A stretch of DNA of 64,000 nt, taken from the NCBI RefSeq assembly GCF_014204895.1, contig NZ_JACHMF010000001.1, positions 5,084,001-5,148,000 on the forward strand, read 5' to 3'. Under the pieces are notes generated by a model. That model made no database searches. It was not told the origin of the DNA and saw nothing but the letters and a program-made list of their open reading frames with translations. Below, piece after piece: positions 8,749 through 17,368 of this stretch; within the stretch, counting starts at the first letter, position 1; every line of letters starts with the position of its first letter. Origin of the DNA: Paractinoplanes abujensis (GTDB taxonomy: Bacteria; Actinomycetota; Actinomycetes; Mycobacteriales; Micromonosporaceae). The position numbers were made by a program, and so were the translations under genes.

Positions 8749-9261
8749 GTGAGAGATGTCGCCTACATTGCCAACCTGGCCAGGTTGGCCGTCGAACTGG
8801 TCAACGGCGATGACCCCAGCGAGCTGCGGCAGGAGTTCTTCGTCCAACACCACATCGCCGAACCGGACGATGACAAGCTCGCCGAGCTCCTCCCAGCTCT
8901 GCGCGATGCTGTGGCGGCTGTCGCGGACTCAGGTCCGATCGACCCCATCAATCTCCTCTTGGAGAAGTACCCGCCCGTACTTTTTGTGAGTACGCATGGC
9001 GGGGACGGCGGTCCGCACCTGCACTTCGCGCGCAACGGAGAAAGCCCCGCCTCCTGGCTTGCCCGCAGCTGCGCCGCCGCGCTCGCCCACGTGCTCTGCG
9101 GAGATCCCGACGTCACCGTGGGCCGGTGCCAGGCCGATGGCTGCGCCCGCTTCCACATCGACGACTCCCGCAACCGCAGCCGCCGGTTCTGCTCCAACAC
9201 CTGCGCCAGTCGCACCACTGTGGCCGCCTACCGCGCCCGCCACAAGTCCGCGCCGCAATGA
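8749..9261 (+). CDS. ABATE / CGNR zinc-finger regulator (variant CASR)
   Basis: This 170-aa protein has an N-terminal ABATE (DUF1470) stress-sensor-like region (residues 1-120) and a C-terminal CGNR-type zinc finger. The four zinc Cys are C127, C132, C148 and C152 in the pattern CxxxxC-x15-CxxxC, within RNRSRRFCSNTC. The family's namesake motif CGNR reads CASR here, while the following VAAYRARHK DNA-contact helix is kept. These proteins are presumed transcription regulators. The GTG at 8749 gives the right family length; the family's longer N-terminus is not fully present. It lies 36 bp from the divergent TPR-like gene. Confidence 0.78.
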   Translation: MRDVAYIANLARLAVELVNGDDPSELRQEFFVQHHIAEPDDDKLAELLPALRDAVAAVADSGPIDPINLLLEKYPPVLFVSTHGGDGGPHLHFARNGESPASWLARSCAAALAHVLCGDPDVTVGRCQADGCARFHIDDSRNRSRRFCSNTCASRTTVAAYRARHKSAPQ

Positions 9262-9346
9262 CCGACCCGGCGGTCCGAGGCGTGTCCGGGTGCGGAATCG
9301 AAGATCTTGCCTGCCGGAGGCGTAGCCCAGTCGGCGCAAGGCACGG

Positions 9347-9661
9347 TTGTGTGCGGCAGGCCAGCCTCTGAGGACAGCGCTTCCTGGCATCGCCGAGGTT
9401 CGCAAGCGTCACTCCAGGGCTCATGACCGCTGGACGCCTCGTACGAACGCAGACCTGGCAGCCGGACATCTGGCCGGGCGAAGCATTGATCAGTTGGCGC
9501 ACGAGTTCGAGCTGCAGCCGAGCGCGATCCGACGCCGCTGGAAGCGGATCGTGTTCGCCGCGATGACCAACGCTCGGACTGAACCACGGGATGCGGAACC
9601 GAGCCGAGTCCAGGCGGGCCGGAGGCCCCGCGCCTACGGCACTACTGCGCGACCTTGCTGA
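9347..9661 (+). pseudogene. Possible remnant with Myb/SANT-like helix-turn-helix
   Basis: An open frame of 104 codons contains RWTPRTNADLAAGHLAGRSI followed by DQLAHEFELQPSAIRRRWKR. This resembles the C-terminal SANT-like helix-turn-helix of some actinobacterial helicases and regulators (W-T-P-E-E-D ... AIRARLxRL). The flanking residues match nothing recognisable and the frame runs into the recombinase stump, so I treat it as a gene fragment rather than an intact gene. No ribosome site is seen. Confidence 0.3.
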
Positions 9662-9825
9662 TTCACGCGGGTGCGGGCGTCGAGACGGTCCAGTTGACGC
9701 TCGGGCATGCCACGCCGGCGGTGACACTCAACGAGTACGGGCACGAGTGGCCTGATGCCCTCGAACGTGAGCTGCTTGATCGGTCCGGACCGGGAGAAGG
9801 CGGAGTGCGGCAGCCTCAAGATTGA
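9622..9825 (+). pseudogene. C-terminal stump of a tyrosine recombinase (phage integrase)
   Basis: Read from 9622, this frame gives LRHYCATLLIHAGAGVETVQ, then LTLGHATPAVTLNEYGHEWP and a stop at 9825. These are the last catalytic boxes of a tyrosine recombinase: Arg and His in LRHY, His in LGHAT, and the nucleophile Tyr in LNEYGH. The N-terminal arm-binding and core-binding domains and the first Arg box are absent, and no start codon precedes it, so it is a truncated remnant of an integrated element. It argues that this patch once held a mobile element. Confidence 0.75.
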
Positions 9826-9852
9826 GGGGTTCCGGGTGCGGGACGGCTGACG

Positions 9853-10170
9853 TTACTTCACGCGGCGGTGCTGGCGGGCCACGATCTGGTCGTAGTCGTG
9901 GTGTTCGTCCAGCCACGCGCTCAGGAACGGGCAGATCGGGACGACCAGGCGGCCTTTGGACTGTGCGTCCTCCATGGCCGCGCGGGCCAGGTCGCTGCCG
10001 ATGCCCTGGTGTTCGTGGTCGGGTTCGACCTTGGTGTGCGTGTAGGCGATCACGTTGCCGGTCAGCTGGTACGTGATGACGCCGAGCAGGGTGCCGTCGT
10101 CGTCTCTGGCCTCGAAGCGGTCCTTCTCGGGCACGTCCGCGATGTTCACGACCCCCATGAAACCACGCAC
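9853..10170 (-). CDS. Small GNAT N-acetyltransferase (NATD1/YjdJ-like)
   Basis: This 105-aa protein is of the short Gcn5-like class with no large acceptor domain. Visible are YQLTGNVIAYTHTKVEPDHE and HQGIGSDLARAAMEDAQ, the acetyl-CoA binding strand and loop, then RLVVPICPFLSAWLDEHHDY. Its acceptor is unknown. The GTG at 10168-10170 has TACTGT (10177-10182) ending 6 nt upstream and is likely a leaderless start; an ATG four codons downstream is the alternative. It is divergent from the MSMEG_6728-family gene, 22 bp away, with -10 boxes that overlap. Confidence 0.8.
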   Translation of the reverse strand: MRGFMGVVNIADVPEKDRFEARDDDGTLLGVITYQLTGNVIAYTHTKVEPDHEHQGIGSDLARAAMEDAQSKGRLVVPICPFLSAWLDEHHDYDQIVARQHRRVK

Positions 10171-10192
10171 GGCGGAACAGTAGCGTCGGGGT
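10171..10192. promoter_or_regulatory. 22-bp divergent leaderless promoters with overlapping -10 boxes
   Basis: The minus-strand -10 TACTGT occupies 10177-10182 and the plus-strand -10 TAGCGT occupies 10181-10186, so they share the dinucleotide TA. Each ends 6 nt before its own start codon (GTG 10170 on minus, GTG 10193 on plus). Polymerase cannot melt both at once, so the two genes should be expressed in a mutually exclusive way at any moment. Confidence 0.6.
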
Positions 10193-10669
10193 GTGCAGAC
10201 CTTTCTTCCGTACGGGGACTTTCTCGCCTCGGCCCGGGTGCTCGACGCGAAACGGCTCGGTAAGCAGCGCGTCGAGACGGTGCAGGTCTTGCGGGGGCTG
10301 GTGGTGCCGGGGTACGGCTGGCGGCATCACCCGGCGGTGAAGATGTGGCACGGGTACGAGGAGGCGCTGATCCGGTACGGGCTGGACTTCGTCGACGTGT
10401 GGACGGCGACGGGGCGGGCCGACACCACCGCCGCCACGCTGCTGGCCGATTACGCCACCGCGGGCGGGATCCGTACGCAGGAAGCCTTGGGCAAGGCCGG
10501 CGAGCTGCCGCCGTGGCTGGGCGACCCGGCGGTGCACACCAGTCACCAGTCGGCGCTGCTGCGCAAGGATCCGGAGTTCTACCGGCCCTTCTTCGGCCCG
10601 GACGTGCCGGACGACCTCCCGTACGTCTGGCCGGCCTCGGACCGTCCGGGACGTATCTCACCGGCGTGA
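10193..10669 (+). CDS. MSMEG_6728 family protein (pyrimidine-dimer glycosylase-like)
   Basis: This 158-aa protein starts QTFLPYGDFLASARVLDAKR and continues LGKQRVETVQVL, GWRHHPAVKMWHGYEEALIRYG, and VHTSHQSALLRKDPEFYRPFFG. These are the conserved blocks of the MSMEG_6728 family, related to T4 endonuclease V-like pyrimidine-dimer DNA glycosylases. The family is widespread in actinobacteria and not biochemically defined. The GTG at 10193 is preceded by TAGCGT ending 6 nt upstream. The last codons extend into a Pro/Ser-rich tail. Confidence 0.82.
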   Translation: MQTFLPYGDFLASARVLDAKRLGKQRVETVQVLRGLVVPGYGWRHHPAVKMWHGYEEALIRYGLDFVDVWTATGRADTTAATLLADYATAGGIRTQEALGKAGELPPWLGDPAVHTSHQSALLRKDPEFYRPFFGPDVPDDLPYVWPASDRPGRISPA

Positions 10670-10710
10670 GCCGCCCCTTCCCGGTGTCATCGCCACTGGG
10701 AGGTCGGAAC

Positions 10711-11061
10711 ATGAGAATCACCGGACTTGTCATCTGTGCCCTGCTCGCCCTGCTGGACCTGGTGGGTTCGCTGCCCATGGGGGACGTCCGGCCGCCGCTG
10801 GGCGTGCTCGTCGCCGGGCTGGTGCTGGGGCTGATCACGCTGGCCGCGCTGGTGCCGGCGTGGCGCGGCAACCGCCGGGCGCTCCTGGTCGTGGTCGTCT
10901 CGCGAGCGCTGTCGGCGTTGCTGGGCATCGGGGCCTTCTTCGACGACGCCGCGCCGGGTGCGGCCCTGGTCGGTGTCGTCGTCGCCCTGGTGCTGACCGC
11001 GGTCGCCGTCGTGCTGCTGGTGCCGGCGTTGCGCGGGGCACGGGCCGAGCCGGCCCGCTGA
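10711..11061 (+). CDS. Small four-helix membrane protein
   Basis: This 116-aa integral membrane protein has about four hydrophobic helices (residues 4-20, 28-48, 55-75, 82-105) and a short Arg-rich cytoplasmic end. The ATG at 10711 has a good ribosome site, GGGAGG, 7 nt upstream. No family is recognised; such proteins are common and unnamed in actinomycetes. It lies 41 bp after the MSMEG_6728 gene and 52 bp before the BTAD regulator, so it may be in the same unit as either. Confidence 0.7.
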   Translation: MRITGLVICALLALLDLVGSLPMGDVRPPLGVLVAGLVLGLITLAALVPAWRGNRRALLVVVVSRALSALLGIGAFFDDAAPGAALVGVVVALVLTAVAVVLLVPALRGARAEPAR

Positions 11062-11113
11062 GGCGAGCGCGGCGGGTCGCCGCCGGGTGCGGGCAGCGGG
11101 CAGAATCGTACGG

Positions 11114-14100
11114 GTGGAGATCGCGGTGCTGGGGCCGTTGGAGCTGCGCGGCCGCGCCGTATCGGGGGCCCGCCTCGGTGCGCTCGTGATCCTGCTCGCC
11201 CTCGAGGCGGGACGGGTCGTGTCGGCGGACCGGCTGATCGACGGCGTGTGGGGTGACGATCCCCCGGCCGCGGCGGGCAACGCGCTGCAGGCGCTCGTGT
11301 CGCGGCTGCGGCGGGCCGCGCCCGAGCTGGTGGTGGAGGCCACGCCGCACGGTTACCGGCTGGTCGTCGAGCCGGGGCAGGTCGATGCGCACGTCTTCGT
11401 GGGGCTGGTGACGGCCGACCCGGCCGCGGCGTTGCGGTTGTGGCGCGGTGACCTGGAGTTCCCGGAGGCGGCCCACGCCGAGGCCGTGCGTCTGGAGCAG
11501 CTGCGCCTGCTCGCCCTCAAGCAGCGCATCGCCGGCGATCTGGGGTCGCGCGACGTCGTGCCCGAGGTCGAGGGGTTGCTCGCCGCCCATCCGCTCGACG
11601 AGTCGCTGGTCGCGTTGCTGATGCGGGCGTTGCGGGCCGGCGGCAGCCCGGGCCGGGCGCTGGCGGCGTACGAGTCGTTCCGGACCCGTCTGGCCGACGA
11701 GCTGGGCGCCGACCCGTCGCCGGCGCTGCGCGAGCTGCACGTCGACCTGCTGCGCGGGGAGACCCGGCGGGGCAACCTGCCCGCTGAGGTGAGCAGCTTC
11801 GTGGGCCGCGAGTCGGACGTCTCCGCCGTACGGCGTCTGGTCGAGACCCACCGGCTGGTGACGCTGCTCGGGCCGGGCGGCAGCGGCAAGACACGGCTCT
11901 CGGTGGAGGCCGGCGGCAAGGTCCCGGGCGAGGTGTGGCGGGTCGAGCTGGCCCCGGTGACCGATCCGGCGGAGATCCCGCAGGCCATCCTGACCGCCCT
12001 CAACCTGCGCGGGCACGCCGTGCTCGACCGGCCGGGCCGCAGCGCGCGCACCGGGCTGCGGGAGGCGCTGGCGGGCCGCACGATGCTGCTGATCCTCGAC
12101 AACTGTGAGCATCTGATCGGTCCGGTGGCCGAGGTGGCCGACGAGTTGCTGCGGGCCGCGCCGGGGCTGACGCTGCTGACCACGAGCCGCGAACCGCTGG
12201 GCATCGCGGGCGAGCGGCTGCATCCGGTCGAGCCGCTGGCTCTCCCGCCGGTGGGTGCGGGCGCGTCGACCGCTTCCGGGTTTCCCGCCGTACGGCTTCT
12301 GCTCGATCGCGCCGCCGGTTTTGTGCTCACCGAGGAGAACACGGCGGCCGTCGTCCGGGTGTGCCGCGCGCTGGACGGCATGCCGCTGGCCATCGAACTG
12401 GCCGCGGCCCGCCTGCGCACTCTGCCCGTGGCCGTGCTGGCCGATCGCCTGACCGACCGGTTCCGCCTGCTCACCGGGGGCAGCCGCACCGCACTCCCCC
12501 GCCATCAGACGCTGCGCGCGGTCGTCGACTGGAGCTGGGATCTGCTGGCCGAGCCGGAGCGGCGGTTGTGGCGGCGGTTCGCGCTGTTCCACGGCGGCGC
12601 CGACCTGGCCGCCACCGAGCTGGTCTGCGGCACCGATGTGGACACGCTGGCCGCTCTGGTCGACAAGTCCCTGCTGGTGCTGGGCCTCGACGGGCGTTAC
12701 CGCATGCTGGAGACCATCCGCGAGTACGGCCTGGAGCGGCTGGCCGAGGCGGGCGAGACCGAGGCGCAGCGGCTGGCCGTGGCGCGCTGGCTGCTCGAAC
12801 TGGCGGGCCGGGCCGACCCTTACCTGCGCGGCCCCGAGCAGCTGGGGTGGCTGGCCCGGCTGGCCGTGGAGCACGACAATCTGATCGCCGCGGTGCGGGC
12901 CGCGATCGAGGCGGGTGACCGGGCCACGGCGGCCGCGCTGGTGGCCCGGCTGGGCTGGTACTGGTGGCTCAGCGGGCACCGGCCGGAAGGTGCGGTGCTG
13001 GCGGCCGCGGTGGCCGGGATGCCGGGTGACGCCGACCGCGAGGACATCGCGCTGACCCACACGTACGCGGCGATCAACGGACTGGAAGGCGGGCTGCCGG
13101 TCGATCGGGTCGAGGCTGACTTCCGGGCCGCCCAGGGGCTCATCGCGGTCAGCGGGGCCCGGCATCCGGCGTTGCGGCTGATCCCGGCCCTGTCCGCGAT
13201 GTTCGACGAGGCAGCCCATCCGGGCGACGGGTTCGAGCTGATCGCGCCGCTGTTCGACGACCCCGACCCGTGGCTGCGCGCGGTGGCCAAGATGTTCGCG
13301 TCGCAGCTGCGGCTCAACTTCGGGCACAGCGCCGACGTGGCCGAGGCCGAGATGCGGGAGGCCCTCGACGGTTTCCGGGCGATCGGTGAGCGCTGGGGCA
13401 TCGGGTTCGCGTTGAGCTCGCTGGGCGACATGGCCGCGGCCAAGGGCGATTTCGGGCAGGCGGTCAGCTGGCAGCGGGAGGCGATCGCGCTGGTCCGCGA
13501 GGTCGGCATCCGCGAGGACCTGCCGCAGATGGAGGTCAAGCTGGGCCACCAGTTGTGGCTGGCGGGAGAGGTCGACGAGGCGCGGGCCGCGCTCAAGCAG
13601 GCGCGGGAGGGGGCAGAGGAGATCGCCCTGCCCGAGGTGCTGGCCTCGGTGGCGTACGGGACGGCGACGTTCGCCCGGATGGAGGGTGATCTGGAGGAGG
13701 CCCGCCGCTGCATGGACCGGGCCGTCGAGATGATGCGCCACCCGGGGGCGATGCCGCAGTTCCAGGCGATGGCGCAGCACACGCAGGCGCTGATCGACGC
13801 CGCGGCGGGTGAGCTGGTCACGGCCCGGCGTGGCCACATGGAGGCGGTGCGCACCGCGGTCGAGTCGCGGGACTCGCCGGTGATCGCGCTGACCCTGGTC
13901 GGGCTGGCCGAACTGGAGCTGCGCGAGGGCCACCCGGAGCGGGCCGCTTTCCTGCTGGGCGCGTCGGACGCCGTACGGGGGTCGCGCGATCTTTCGGTGC
14001 CGGACGTCGAGCGCATCACGTCCGAGGCCCGCGCCGCACTGGGCGACGCGGGCTTCGAGACGGCTTATCGGCGGGCGGCCGGGACCACCATGTTCACTGC

Positions 14101-14116
14101 GGCCGACCTGCTCTGA
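11114..14116 (+). CDS. BTAD-ATPase transcriptional regulator (AfsR-related, TPR C-terminus)
   Basis: This regulator has 1000 aa. The N-terminal winged helix (about 1-90) has EIAVLGPLELRG, RLIDGVWGDDPPAAAGNALQ and ATPHGYRLVV; the BTAD helical domain spans about 90-235. An NB-ARC/STAND ATPase follows with Walker A GPGGSGKT near residue 253, Walker B LLILDNCEHL near 325, LLTTSREPLGI and GMPLAIELAAARL. The rest is TPR-like helices. Such proteins sense a ligand or partner through the repeat domain and activate transcription. The GTG at 11114 has CAGAAT (11101-11106) 7 nt upstream. Its stop abuts that of the convergent phytase-like gene with no gap. Its targets are unknown. Confidence 0.88.
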   Translation: MEIAVLGPLELRGRAVSGARLGALVILLALEAGRVVSADRLIDGVWGDDPPAAAGNALQALVSRLRRAAPELVVEATPHGYRLVVEPGQVDAHVFVGLVTADPAAALRLWRGDLEFPEAAHAEAVRLEQLRLLALKQRIAGDLGSRDVVPEVEGLLAAHPLDESLVALLMRALRAGGSPGRALAAYESFRTRLADELGADPSPALRELHVDLLRGETRRGNLPAEVSSFVGRESDVSAVRRLVETHRLVTLLGPGGSGKTRLSVEAGGKVPGEVWRVELAPVTDPAEIPQAILTALNLRGHAVLDRPGRSARTGLREALAGRTMLLILDNCEHLIGPVAEVADELLRAAPGLTLLTTSREPLGIAGERLHPVEPLALPPVGAGASTASGFPAVRLLLDRAAGFVLTEENTAAVVRVCRALDGMPLAIELAAARLRTLPVAVLADRLTDRFRLLTGGSRTALPRHQTLRAVVDWSWDLLAEPERRLWRRFALFHGGADLAATELVCGTDVDTLAALVDKSLLVLGLDGRYRMLETIREYGLERLAEAGETEAQRLAVARWLLELAGRADPYLRGPEQLGWLARLAVEHDNLIAAVRAAIEAGDRATAAALVARLGWYWWLSGHRPEGAVLAAAVAGMPGDADREDIALTHTYAAINGLEGGLPVDRVEADFRAAQGLIAVSGARHPALRLIPALSAMFDEAAHPGDGFELIAPLFDDPDPWLRAVAKMFASQLRLNFGHSADVAEAEMREALDGFRAIGERWGIGFALSSLGDMAAAKGDFGQAVSWQREAIALVREVGIREDLPQMEVKLGHQLWLAGEVDEARAALKQAREGAEEIALPEVLASVAYGTATFARMEGDLEEARRCMDRAVEMMRHPGAMPQFQAMAQHTQALIDAAAGELVTARRGHMEAVRTAVESRDSPVIALTLVGLAELELREGHPERAAFLLGASDAVRGSRDLSVPDVERITSEARAALGDAGFETAYRRAAGTTMFTAADLL

Positions 14117-14122
14117 TCAGAG
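14111..14122. other. 12-bp palindrome across two abutting convergent stop codons
   Basis: CTCTGATCAGAG is a perfect palindrome. Its centre is the junction between TGA of the plus gene (14114-14116) and TGA of the minus gene (14117-14119), so there is no intergenic DNA for a conventional terminator. Confidence 0.8.
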
Positions 14123-16216
14123 GATCCGGCCCAGGCGCAGGAAGACCGTCTCGCCGGTGGCGTCGTCGATCGCGTCGTTGTCGGTGACGGCGTACGTCTG
14201 CCCGTCACCGGCGACGGCCAGGCCCTCGACCTTGTCCTGCACCCAGCCGTTGTCGGCCTTGAGCAGCGGCAGCAGGTCCTTGACGAGCTTCTTCCGTACG
14301 GCCGGGGTGCCGGACCAGGTGGCCGGGACGTCGAACGTGTAGACCCGCTTGATCGACGCCCGTGGGCCGCGCTGGTTGTCCCGCTCGATCACGGCGAACG
14401 TGTTGCCGTCGACCGCGACGATCTCGGACAGGCCGGTCCAGCCGACCGGGGCCGCGTCGAGCGGGTAGAGCAGCCACGACCAGGAGCCGGTCCTCAGGTC
14501 GAGCTTCCCGATCCGTACGACGTTCTGCGGGTCGGTCTTGAGCGGGCGCTGGACGGCGACCCACACGCTCGAGCCGACCTCGGTGACGCCCTCGAAACCG
14601 TTGCTGGTGACGGCGGCGGCGATGTCGGCCGGCAGTGCGATCTCCTGCTGGACCCGGCCCTTGTCATCGAGTCGAACGATCAGATCCGGCGCCTCACTGG
14701 CCAGCCAGTAGCCGCCGGACTTGCGGGCCACGATGCCTTCGGCGTCGTAACCGACCGGCTTGCCGTCCTTCGTGACAGTCAGCTGCTTGTGGATCTCGGC
14801 CGGGCGTTGCGCGGTGTCGATCGTCAGGATCCGGGTGGGCGTGTAGGCCGAATCGGTCACCGAGACGAGCTGTGAACGCTTGCCGGGCACCGCCGACAGG
14901 GCCGACAACGTGCCGAACGGGATCGTGCCGGTGGAGACGATCGACGGGAACCGGCCGTGGCCGATGCCGTAGATCTGCACCGAGCCGCGGATGTTCTCGT
15001 CCGGGAGCTCCTCCTCGCTGGAGACCACGACGAGCCCGCGCGACGGCACCGCGACCACGCCCTCGGGCCCGTTGGTCGTGGGCAGCAGCTGCTGGAATTT
15101 CGGCTTCCGGGGGTTCGACACGTCGTACACCGCGGTGAAGTTGCCACGCTCGGAGTTGACGAAGACGTACGGCGTACGGCCGATCGTGGCGAAGGCGACG
15201 TTCTCGACCTCGATGCCCTTGGCGTCGGAGCGCTTGTCGGGGTAGAGGCCGTGCTCGACGGCGATGTGCTCGAGCGTGTTGCCGGCGTCCCAGACGACCT
15301 TCCCGTCGCGCGAGAAGATCGTCCAGCCGCGCGAGCCGCCTTCGTAGTCGCCCTCGTTGGCCGACGCGAACAGGTCGTCGGTGATCCAGGCGACGCCGTC
15401 CGGCTCCCGCTTGGCGGTGATCGTGCCGTCCAGGGTGATGCGGTCGTCGTCCTCGGTGTCCACCCCGGACACGGTCACCTGCCCGGCCGGGAAGTGCTCG
15501 ACGACCTTCTTCGACTTCAGCGAGACGATCGCGAGGTGGTTGTTCTCCTGCAGGCTGACGATCGCCTCGTCGCGTGCGTTGATGCTGACGTACTCGGGTT
15601 CGGGGTCGGTCGGCGCGACCGCGGCCAGACCGGTGAGCTCGACCTTCGACGCCTTCCAGGTCCGGGTGTCGATCACCGACAGGTAGCCGGCCGGGAGCTG
15701 CGGGATCGCGCCGTCGTCGACGTCCTCGTCGCGCTCGTTCTCGATCGCCACCGCGATGTAGCGGCCGCTCGGCGCCACCGCCACCGAGTCGGGCTGGCCT
15801 CCCAGGTCGATCTCGCGCACCACCGTACGGCTGCGGTCGTCGATCACGACCAGCTTGCCTGACGGGTCGGTGAAGCTCTCGCGGGTGTTGACGCCGGCCA
15901 GGAGCAGGTGACCCAGGTGCGCCACCGAGGTCGGTTCGCCGTCGAGCGCGAGCGTGCCGCCCGGCTGGGGCCGGCCGGGGTCGGTGATGTCGACGAAACC
16001 GAGGCGCCGGCCCGGGCTGTCGGTGTAGACGACCGTACGGCCGTCCTCGGTGACCGTGGAGATCTCGGCGGCGGCCGTGTCGTCGATCGACGAGTTCAAA
16101 TAGGCCGGGAACGTGGACAGCCTGCGGAATTCTGTGTCGTTCCGATGGGCCGAGGCGGGCGCGGCCACGAAGGTCGCGGCCAGGCCGATCAGGGCGACAG
16201 CCGAGCGTTTGTGCAT
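14117..16216 (-). CDS. Secreted phytase-like beta-propeller protein
   Basis: This 699-aa protein has a classical signal peptide (HKRSAVALIGLAATFVAAPASA). The N-terminal part looks like a seven-bladed propeller (EISTVTEDGRTVVYTDSPG, PDSVAVAPSGRYIAVAIENERDED, PEGVVAVPSRGLVVVSSEEE). The C-terminal part matches the phytase-like esterase domain (GYDAEGIVARKSGGYWLASE, GFEGVTEVGSSVWVAVQR, VEGLAVAGDGQTYAVTDND). It acts outside the cell, probably as a phosphoesterase or a sugar/phosphate binding propeller; the activity is not certain. The ATG at 16216 lies 9 bp after the GT87 stop, so it is the last gene of the mptB operon. Confidence 0.82.
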   Translation of the reverse strand: MHKRSAVALIGLAATFVAAPASAHRNDTEFRRLSTFPAYLNSSIDDTAAAEISTVTEDGRTVVYTDSPGRRLGFVDITDPGRPQPGGTLALDGEPTSVAHLGHLLLAGVNTRESFTDPSGKLVVIDDRSRTVVREIDLGGQPDSVAVAPSGRYIAVAIENERDEDVDDGAIPQLPAGYLSVIDTRTWKASKVELTGLAAVAPTDPEPEYVSINARDEAIVSLQENNHLAIVSLKSKKVVEHFPAGQVTVSGVDTEDDDRITLDGTITAKREPDGVAWITDDLFASANEGDYEGGSRGWTIFSRDGKVVWDAGNTLEHIAVEHGLYPDKRSDAKGIEVENVAFATIGRTPYVFVNSERGNFTAVYDVSNPRKPKFQQLLPTTNGPEGVVAVPSRGLVVVSSEEELPDENIRGSVQIYGIGHGRFPSIVSTGTIPFGTLSALSAVPGKRSQLVSVTDSAYTPTRILTIDTAQRPAEIHKQLTVTKDGKPVGYDAEGIVARKSGGYWLASEAPDLIVRLDDKGRVQQEIALPADIAAAVTSNGFEGVTEVGSSVWVAVQRPLKTDPQNVVRIGKLDLRTGSWSWLLYPLDAAPVGWTGLSEIVAVDGNTFAVIERDNQRGPRASIKRVYTFDVPATWSGTPAVRKKLVKDLLPLLKADNGWVQDKVEGLAVAGDGQTYAVTDNDAIDDATGETVFLRLGRIL

Positions 16217-16225
16217 GCGCTCTGA

Positions 16226-17368
16226 CTACGTGAGGATCTTGTCCTCCGCATGGACTTCCGTTGAACGACGCGTGCCGATGGGTGTCCAGATCAGCAGGGC
16301 CAGGCTGAACCAGACATAGAGGTTGCCGCCGATGAGCTCCAGCGGGGGACGCGGGCGTCTCTCCCACAGCCAGGTCAGGCGGCTGGTCATGAGCAGGTAG
16401 GCGCTGATGCCCAGCGCCTTGCGGTCGGCCTCGACGCACCGCACGATGGCCGGCAGCAGCCAGACACAGTGGTGGATCCACGTCACCGGGCTGATCAGGC
16501 AGCCGACGATGCCGGTCAGCGCCAGCCCGCCCATGATGTCGTCCGGCTCCCGGCTGACGCGCCACGCCCAGAACGCCAGCGTGAGCAGCACACAGGCCAG
16601 CCACACCTTCGACTCGACCTGCGCGATGGGCAGCCGGGCCAGGAAGCCGCGCTCCGACTGGTTGGACAAGAAGGACAGCACGCCCACGCGGTTGGTGTCC
16701 CACAACGCCGACGTCCAGAACTCGCGGGACTCGTCCGGGAAGATGGCGGCGGCGAGCAGGGTGGCCCCGGCCGCCGTGCCACTCGCCGTCGCGGCGGCCC
16801 GCCAGCGCCGGGTCACCAGCAGATAGACGATGAAGATGCCGGGCGTCAGCTTGATCGCGGTGGCCAGCCCGATGCCGGCACCGGCCCATTTACGGTTCCG
16901 CGACAAGCCGAACAGCAGGTCCCCCGCCACAAGCGTGAGCAGCAGCGTGTTGACCTGGCCGAACGTGATGGTCTCGCGGACCGGCTCGAACGAGATGGCC
17001 AGACACACCGCGATCCCGTACGCGAACCAGACCGTCCACTGCCGGCGCCGGATCAGATCCCGCGTGAACCACCACGTCAGCAGCGCGGTGGTCAGCACCG
17101 TGGCGATGATCGCGATGACCACGACGGCTCCGAACGGCAGCAACGCCATCGGGGACATGACCAGGCCGGCGAAAGGCGGATAGGTGAACCCGTACGGGGT
17201 GCCGGGACGCAGCCAGTCGTAGACCATGCCGCCGTCGCCGCGGAACCAGTACTGGATCGCCCCGTAATAGACCTTGGAGTCGAAGTAGCCGTTACGCGTC
17301 TGGGCCAGATAGACGATCAGCAACGTGATCAGCCCGGCGGCGGCCAGCAGACCTGATTTTCGCTTCAT
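16226..17368 (-). CDS. GT87-family membrane glycosyltransferase (DUF2029)
   Basis: This 380-aa GT-C fold protein has about nine to ten membrane helices. An acidic first loop carries the FDSKVYYGAIQYWF motif, followed by YGFTYPPFAGLVMSP, FGQVNTLLL, GLATAIKLTPGIFIVYLL, and SPVTWIHHCVWLLP. These are hallmarks of GT87 polyprenol-phosphate mannosyl/arabinosyltransferases such as PimE and AftC. It probably adds mannose to lipoglycans on the outer face. The ATG at 17368 lies inside the mptB coding region, giving a 77-bp overlap; a later start would remove the first membrane helix. The donor and acceptor are inferred from context. Confidence 0.82.
   Translation of the reverse strand: MKRKSGLLAAAGLITLLIVYLAQTRNGYFDSKVYYGAIQYWFRGDGGMVYDWLRPGTPYGFTYPPFAGLVMSPMALLPFGAVVVIAIIATVLTTALLTWWFTRDLIRRRQWTVWFAYGIAVCLAISFEPVRETITFGQVNTLLLTLVAGDLLFGLSRNRKWAGAGIGLATAIKLTPGIFIVYLLVTRRWRAAATASGTAAGATLLAAAIFPDESREFWTSALWDTNRVGVLSFLSNQSERGFLARLPIAQVESKVWLACVLLTLAFWAWRVSREPDDIMGGLALTGIVGCLISPVTWIHHCVWLLPAIVRCVEADRKALGISAYLLMTSRLTWLWERRPRPPLELIGGNLYVWFSLALLIWTPIGTRRSTEVHAEDKILT

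Noticed and set aside
9322..9340. tRNA D-arm-like sequence near the recombinase stump
   Set aside because: TAGCCCAGTCGG resembles a D-arm, but no acceptor stem, anticodon arm or TPsiC arm can be paired around it.
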